Below are positions 59,553-64,000 of a stretch of 64,000 nt of DNA, piece by piece; position 1 is the stretch's first letter, and each line of letters starts with the position of its first letter. The stretch spans positions 1 to 64,000 of the forward strand of contig NZ_FOFO01000013.1 in NCBI RefSeq assembly GCF_900110965.1, written 5' to 3'. A model generated the notes under the pieces. That model was not told the origin of the DNA and searched no databases. It was given only the letters and a program-made list of their open reading frames with translations. A program made the position numbers and the translations under genes. The DNA is from Ectothiorhodospira magna. Lineage in GTDB: Bacteria; Pseudomonadota; Gammaproteobacteria; Ectothiorhodospirales; Ectothiorhodospiraceae.

Positions 59553-60749
59553 ATGAATCCCGATCTGGATCGACTGCAACCCTACCCTTTCCAGAAGCTG
59601 GCCGCCCTCAAGCAGGGTGTAACACCCCCGGCCGCACTGGGACACATCGCCCTGTCCATTGGCGAACCCCGACACGCCGCGCCCGCCGTGGCCCGGGAGG
59701 CCCTCATCGCCCATCTGGACGGCCTGTCGGGCTATCCCCTCACCCGGGGTTCGGATGCCCTGCGCGAGGCCATCGCCGGATGGGCCGGCCGACGTTTCGG
59801 CCTGCCCCCGGGTCTGCTGGACCCCCAGCATCATATCCTGCCCGTGAGCGGCACCCGGGAAGCCCTGTTCGCCCTGGCCCAGTGCGTGGTGGACCGCGGC
59901 CGGCAACCGGCGGAAGTCTTCATGCCCAATCCGTTCTACCAGATCTACGAAGGGGCCGCCCTGCTGGCCGGCGCCAGACCCCGCTTCATGGACCTGTTGC
60001 CGGAGCAGGGCTTTTTGCCGGACCTGGATGCCGTCACGCCGGCCCAGTGGGACCGCTGCCAGCTTTTGTACCTGTGCAGCCCGGGCAATCCCAGCGGTAG
60101 CGTGATGCCGGAAGATTACCTGGTGCGGGTGCTGGAACTGGCCCATCGCCATGACTTCATCATCGCCGCGGACGAGTGCTATTCCGAGATCTATTTCAAC
60201 CACCAGCCACCACCGCCGGGCCTGCTTGGGGTCGCGGCCCGACACCAGGGCGACTTCAACCGGGTGGTGGTCTTCCACAGCCTGTCCAAGCGCTCCAACC
60301 TGCCGGGACTGCGTTCCGGCTTCGTGGCCGGTGATGCCCAGGTCATGACGGCCTTTCATCAATACCGGACCTACCACGGCTGCAGCATGGCGCCTCCGGT
60401 ACAGGCGGCCAGCATCGCGGCCTGGAATGACGAAACCCACGTGGCGGAAAACCGGGATCTCTATGGCCGCAAGTTCGATGCCGTCCTTGAAATCCTGAGT
60501 GATGTCCTACCCGTGAGCCGGCCCGACGCGGGCTTCTATCTGTGGCCGGAAGTCCCCATGGATGACGCGCATTTTGCCCGCGAACTCTTTGCCCGCCAGA
60601 ACATCACCGTCCTGCCCGGCAGTTATCTGTCCCGGGACACCGCCGCCGGCAACCCCGGCCGCAACCGGGTGCGCATGGCCCTGGTGGCCCCCCTGGCGGA
60701 ATGTGTGGAAGCCGCCCAGCGCATCCGGGCGTTCCTGACGGATCACTGA
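59553..60749 (+). CDS. dapC: Succinyldiaminopimelate transaminase
   Basis: A 398-residue class I PLP aminotransferase of lysine/meso-DAP synthesis. It starts [19 protein letters not shown], typical of the DapC-type family. It has [30 protein letters not shown] and the PLP lysine in [17 protein letters not shown]. Pairing with dapD 59 nt downstream supports the assignment over a general aspartate aminotransferase. A TATACT box at 59511-59516 may be its promoter; a perfect CCACCGG-A-CCGGTGG repeat (59486-59500) precedes it. Confidence 0.93.
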   Translation: MNPDLDRLQPYPFQKLAALKQGVTPPAALGHIALSIGEPRHAAPAVAREALIAHLDGLSGYPLTRGSDALREAIAGWAGRRFGLPPGLLDPQHHILPVSGTREALFALAQCVVDRGRQPAEVFMPNPFYQIYEGAALLAGARPRFMDLLPEQGFLPDLDAVTPAQWDRCQLLYLCSPGNPSGSVMPEDYLVRVLELAHRHDFIIAADECYSEIYFNHQPPPPGLLGVAARHQGDFNRVVVFHSLSKRSNLPGLRSGFVAGDAQVMTAFHQYRTYHGCSMAPPVQAASIAAWNDETHVAENRDLYGRKFDAVLEILSDVLPVSRPDAGFYLWPEVPMDDAHFARELFARQNITVLPGSYLSRDTAAGNPGRNRVRMALVAPLAECVEAAQRIRAFLTDH

Positions 60750-60808
60750 ATCAGCCGATCCCCGGCGATACATCACCCTTATCACGTTCCTATCAGCGGA
60801 GTGTTTCC

Positions 60809-61630
60809 ATGACCGATATCCAGACCCTCATCGAAGACGCCTTTGAAAGACGCGTCGAGATCAACCCGCGCAATGCCGACACCCGCCTCAAGGATGCGGT
60901 GATGGAAGCCATCGACATGCTGGACCGGGGCACCGCCCGGGTGGCCGAAAAGCGTGACGGCCAGTGGGTGGTGAACGAGTGGCTCAAGAAGGCCGTGCTG
61001 CTGTCGTTCCGCATCAACGACAACCAGCTCATGAAGGGCGGCTTCACCAATTACTACGACAAGGTGGACGCCAAGTGGGCCGACAGCAATTCCCGGGAAC
61101 TGCGGGAGAGCGGCGTGCGCATCGTGCCGCCCGCCACCGCCCGGCGCGGCGCCTACATCGCCCCCGGCGTGGTGCTGATGCCCTCCTACGTGAACATCGG
61201 CGCCTATGTGGATGCCGGCACCATGGTGGACACCTGGGCCACCGTGGGTTCCTGCGCCCAGATCGGCAAGAACGTGCACCTCTCCGGGGGCGTGGGCATC
61301 GGCGGCGTGCTCGAACCCCTGCAGGCATCCCCCACCATCATCGAGGACAACTGCTTCATCGGCGCCCGTTCCGAAGTGGTGGAAGGGGTGATCGTGGAGG
61401 AAGGCTCGGTGATCTCCATGGGGGTCTACATCGGTCAGAGCACCCGCATCTATGACCGGGAGAAGGACGAAGTGAGCTACGGCCGCATCCCCGCCGGCTC
61501 GGTGGTCGTATCCGGCAACCTGCCGTCCAAGGACGGCAAGTACAGCCTCTACTGCGCCGTGATCGTGAAGCGGGTGGATGAAAAAACCCGCTCCAAGGTG
61601 GGCATCAACGAACTGTTGCGGGATCTCTGA
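60809..61630 (+). CDS. dapD: 2,3,4,5-tetrahydropyridine-2,6-dicarboxylate N-succinyltransferase
   Basis: A 273-residue trimeric hexapeptide-repeat enzyme (E. coli: 274) making N-succinyl-L-2-amino-6-oxopimelate. It starts [18 protein letters not shown], has [20 protein letters not shown] and the beta-helix section [20 protein letters not shown], and ends [10 protein letters not shown]. It is cotranscribed with dapC, giving the two consecutive succinylase steps. Confidence 0.97.
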   Translation: MTDIQTLIEDAFERRVEINPRNADTRLKDAVMEAIDMLDRGTARVAEKRDGQWVVNEWLKKAVLLSFRINDNQLMKGGFTNYYDKVDAKWADSNSRELRESGVRIVPPATARRGAYIAPGVVLMPSYVNIGAYVDAGTMVDTWATVGSCAQIGKNVHLSGGVGIGGVLEPLQASPTIIEDNCFIGARSEVVEGVIVEEGSVISMGVYIGQSTRIYDREKDEVSYGRIPAGSVVVSGNLPSKDGKYSLYCAVIVKRVDEKTRSKVGINELLRDL

Positions 61631-61637
61631 CCCCGCT

Positions 61638-61787
61638 TCAGGGGCGGTCCGGGGGCGGGGATTCCCGCGCCCGCCGCCGCGCCGCCAGGGCGCGGCGCAC
61701 CGACAGGATCTGCCATCCGCACAGACCCAGCAGCACGGCGGCGGTCAGCAGTCCCTTGCCCAGGACCAGGGTGGTGGTGTCGATCAT
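61638..61787 (-). CDS. Small single-span membrane protein, unknown function
   Basis: A 49-residue frame on the minus strand starting MIDTTTLVLGKGLLTAAVLL, with one predicted membrane helix (about 8-29) followed by a very basic tail (RRALAARRRARES). It begins 20 nt downstream of the rlmD stop in the same orientation and ends 7 nt from the convergent dapD stop. Family not recognised. Confidence 0.5.
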   Translation of the reverse strand: MIDTTTLVLGKGLLTAAVLLGLCGWQILSVRRALAARRRARESPPPDRP

Positions 61788-61807
61788 GACGGCACTGCCT
61801 CGCAGGT

Positions 61808-63142
61808 TCAGGCCCGGACGAACAGTGCCATGGACTCCACATGGGCCGTATGGGGAAACATGTCCATGACACCGGCGGCCACCAGACGATACCCGTGCTG
61901 GTGAACCAGTTCCCCCGCATCCCGCGCCAGAGTGGCCGGATTGCAGGACACATAGACCATGCGCTCGGCCCCCAGACGGGCCAGCGGCGCCAGCACTTCC
62001 CTGGCCCCGGAACGGGGCGGGTCCAGCAGCACCCGGTCCACCGGCCCCGACAGCCAGGGGGCGTTGCCCGGATCGGCGGCCAGATCGGCGGCATGGTAGC
62101 GGGTATTGTCGATGCCGTTTTCGACCGCATTGCGGCGCGCCCGTTCCACCATAGCCCCATCCCCTTCCACGCCGATGACTTCCCGCGCCATCCCCGCCAG
62201 GGGCAGGGTGAAATTGCCCAGACCACAGAACAGATCCAGTACCCGGTGTTCTGGCGCCACCGCCAGCAGGGACAAGGCCCGCGGTACCATGGCCCGATTG
62301 ATGGGGGTGTTCACCTGGAAAAAATCCACCGGGGCAAACGGTACCCGGGTGCCGTACCCGGGATGGCCATAGGTCAGCGCTGGCGGCGAGGTCGGCCACA
62401 GGGGGGTGATGGTCTCCGGGCCTGCGGGCTGCAGCCAGACCTGCAACCCGGTGTCCTCACCAAAATCTCTCAGGATTGCCTGATCCCCGGCATCCAGCGG
62501 GTCCAGATTGCGAAACACCAGGGCCACCTGGTCGGCGTCATCCACCGCCACCTCGATCTGGGGAATGCGGTCCCGGGCCCGTAGCCGGCCCATCAGCTCC
62601 CGCAGCACCATGATCCGCTGCCCCACCGCCGGATGCAGCACCTCGCAGGTGGTCAGGGCCGCCAGGTAGGGGCTGCCCTTTTCCCGGAAACCCACCAGCA
62701 CACCCCCCTTTTTCGGCACATGCTTCACCCCCAGGCGGGCCTTGCGGCGATAGCCCCAGACCGGGCCGGTGATGGGCGTCAGGATCTCATCCGGGGCCAC
62801 GTCACCGATATGCCGCAGATCGTCCAGCAGGACCTGCTGCTTGGCCCGCACCTGGGCCGCCGGGTCCATGTGCTGCAGAGCACAGCCGCCGCACAGGCCG
62901 AAATGGGGGCAACGGGGTTCCACCCGGTCCGGCGAGGCTTCCAGCACCGCCTCCACCCGCCCCTCGTCATAGCGCCGATGCTGCTTGTGATAGTGGAAGG
63001 TGACGGTTTCCCCGGGCAGGGCACCGTCGATGAAGACGGTCTTGCCCTCGATGCGGGCAACGCCCCGGCCTTCGTGGGTGATGGCGTCAATATGGGTCTG
63101 GACTGCCGCCTGGGGCAGCCGGGATCGGCGTCGGGAACTCAT
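61808..63142 (-). CDS. rlmD: 23S rRNA (uracil(1939)-C(5))-methyltransferase
   Basis: A 444-residue TrmA-class SAM methyltransferase. The N-terminal TRAM domain (about 10-70) contains IDAITHEGRGVARIEGKTVFID. The [4Fe-4S] cysteines are in RCPHFGLCGGCALQHM with a fourth further on; SAM binding is at VLDLFCGLGNFTLPLA, and the catalytic Cys in YVSCNPATLARD. It lies 17 nt from the neighbouring exonuclease gene. Confidence 0.94.
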   Translation of the reverse strand: MSSRRRSRLPQAAVQTHIDAITHEGRGVARIEGKTVFIDGALPGETVTFHYHKQHRRYDEGRVEAVLEASPDRVEPRCPHFGLCGGCALQHMDPAAQVRAKQQVLLDDLRHIGDVAPDEILTPITGPVWGYRRKARLGVKHVPKKGGVLVGFREKGSPYLAALTTCEVLHPAVGQRIMVLRELMGRLRARDRIPQIEVAVDDADQVALVFRNLDPLDAGDQAILRDFGEDTGLQVWLQPAGPETITPLWPTSPPALTYGHPGYGTRVPFAPVDFFQVNTPINRAMVPRALSLLAVAPEHRVLDLFCGLGNFTLPLAGMAREVIGVEGDGAMVERARRNAVENGIDNTRYHAADLAADPGNAPWLSGPVDRVLLDPPRSGAREVLAPLARLGAERMVYVSCNPATLARDAGELVHQHGYRLVAAGVMDMFPHTAHVESMALFVRA

Positions 63143-63159
63143 GGATGTGATCGGTCGAT

Positions 63160-63966
63160 TCAGGTGGAGGAAGCGGAGGCACCCTGCCAGGCTGCCAGAA
63201 ATGCCTGCAGATGGGACTGGGATGCGGCGGCCAGCATCTCGGCCAGGCGGGTCTGTTCCCGGGCCAGCCCTTCAGGACTCAGACGACCCCGCAGGTGCTC
63301 GAAACGCAGGTAAATCAGATAGGTATTGAGGACGTCGGTTTCACAGTAATGGCGGATGCCCTGGATATCCCCGGCCAGCCAGGCACCCCAGACCTGGGCA
63401 CCCCCCATGCCCATCTTGCCGGGAAAGCCCAGCAGGGAAGCCACCTCGTCCAGGGGGGCATTGGCCCGCATCTGAAAACCCGCCAATACGTCCATCAAAT
63501 CCAGATGACGCCAGTGGTAGCGGGAGAGGTAGTTGTTGTAACGGAAATTGCGATCGTCATCGCCGGTATCCCAGTAACGGGGGGCCGATACCCCATGCAG
63601 CAGGCTGCGGTAATGGAGCACCGGCAGATCAAAGCCGCCGCCGTTCCAGGTCACCAGAGTGGGGGCATAGCGCTCGATACCCTCGAAAAAGCGCCGCACC
63701 AGTTCCGCCTCGTCGGACTCCGGCCCACCCAGGGACCAGACCTTGAGCTGATCCCGGGTGGCCAGCACCACGGAGATGGCCACCACCCGATGCAGGTGAT
63801 GGGCCAGAAACTCACTGCCGGTCTTCTGCAGCCGCAACTGGAACATGGCCTTGGCGGTGTCCTCGTCACCGAGCCCTTCCAGACCCAGGAGCCGGCGGCC
63901 ACTGGCCACGTCGGGAATGGTCTCGATATCGAACACCATCACCGGTTCAGATAATGCCACGCTCAT
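63160..63966 (-). CDS. Predicted 3'-5' exonuclease, PolB-like DEDD fold
   Basis: A 268-residue protein with the DEDD exonuclease motifs in order: MVFDIETIPD (Asp and Glu), VTWNGGGFDLPVL (Asp), and HYCETDVLNTYLIYLRF (Asp). HHLHRVVAISVVLATRD is also a family block. It belongs to the stand-alone PolB-like predicted exonuclease family whose substrate is not established. The ATG at 63966 is complete within the window; the remaining 34 bases carry no feature I can identify. Confidence 0.88.
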   Translation of the reverse strand: MSVALSEPVMVFDIETIPDVASGRRLLGLEGLGDEDTAKAMFQLRLQKTGSEFLAHHLHRVVAISVVLATRDQLKVWSLGGPESDEAELVRRFFEGIERYAPTLVTWNGGGFDLPVLHYRSLLHGVSAPRYWDTGDDDRNFRYNNYLSRYHWRHLDLMDVLAGFQMRANAPLDEVASLLGFPGKMGMGGAQVWGAWLAGDIQGIRHYCETDVLNTYLIYLRFEHLRGRLSPEGLAREQTRLAEMLAAASQSHLQAFLAAWQGASASST

Positions 63967-64000
63967 GCAGGATAGACCCCGGTGGAAATGTACCGATCCC

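Overview
The window is a gene-dense, GC-rich chromosomal segment of a gammaproteobacterium. Diagnostic features are the infC-rpmI-rplT-pheST-ihfA-merR-tRNA-Pro order, the bamA/skp/lpxD/fabZ/lpxA envelope cluster, glnD next to map/rpsB/tsf, and the gamma-type 4.5S RNA. A GnnA/GnnB pair with lpxB, a GTP-type PEP carboxykinase, proton-type MotAB and a CsoSCA-like carbonic anhydrase fit a Chromatiales/Ectothiorhodospiraceae-like or Acidithiobacillus-like lineage. That lineage guess is inference only. About 55 protein genes, one tRNA, the SRP RNA and IS-derived elements are supported.

Layout: 0-0.1 kb, the 5' end of an IS607-type transposase gene cut by the window edge. 0.1-6.4 kb, an RpfE/phosphoglycerate-mutase-like protein, a CHASE-PAS-GAF hybrid histidine kinase and an AmpG permease. 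6.4-14 kb, tRNA-Pro and the translation block thrS-infC-rpmI-rplT-pheS-pheT-ihfA-merR, all on the minus strand; infC appears to start at the non-canonical codon ATC. 14-19.5 kb, an accessory-looking group: a DUF4870 membrane protein, a PepSY/flavodoxin/FNR reductase, an S41-protease homologue that has lost its catalytic dyad, and a divergent multi-span membrane protein ending in a LuxR-type HTH. 19.5-26.2 kb, pckG, purU, an FKBP-rhodanese fusion, ffs, ispG and an HDOD protein. 26.3-28 kb, motAB. 28-36 kb (minus strand), rnhB, dnaE, accA, tilS and an orphan CsoSCA-like carbonic anhydrase. 36.0-36.5 kb, the only gene-free stretch longer than 300 bases: an IS200/IS605 or ISC-derived element with a dense set of hairpins and no nuclease gene. 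36.5-43.1 kb (plus strand), gnnA, gnnB, lpxB, a Na/Pi-cotransporter-like protein and three small or uncharacterised genes. 43.1-55.8 kb (minus strand), lpxA, fabZ, lpxD, skp, bamA, rseP, dxr, cdsA, uppS, frr, pyrH, tsf and rpsB. 56-61.6 kb (plus strand), map, glnD, dapC and dapD. 61.6-64 kb (minus strand), a small membrane protein, rlmD and a PolB-like exonuclease.

How the genes work together: most are housekeeping (translation, lipid A, outer-membrane assembly, isoprenoid/phospholipid/undecaprenyl synthesis, lysine/peptidoglycan precursor supply, nitrogen signalling). Lipid A is predicted to be unusual. GnnA and GnnB would make UDP-GlcNAc3N, giving amide-linked chains at position 3, and LpxA carries Met where E. 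coli has Gly173, which points to C10 hydroxyacyl chains. The gnnA-to-43.1 kb block is inverted relative to the flanking lpx and rnhB-dnaE genes. Flipping it back restores one continuous lpxA-gnnA-gnnB-lpxB-...-rnhB-dnaE strand, and one breakpoint coincides with the IS-derived element. An IS-like hairpin followed by GGAG also lies directly upstream of frr, so these ends seem to act as ribosome-binding leaders. The most unusual protein is the carboxysomal-type carbonic anhydrase, which has no other carboxysome gene beside it in this window and lies after accA and tilS on the same strand.
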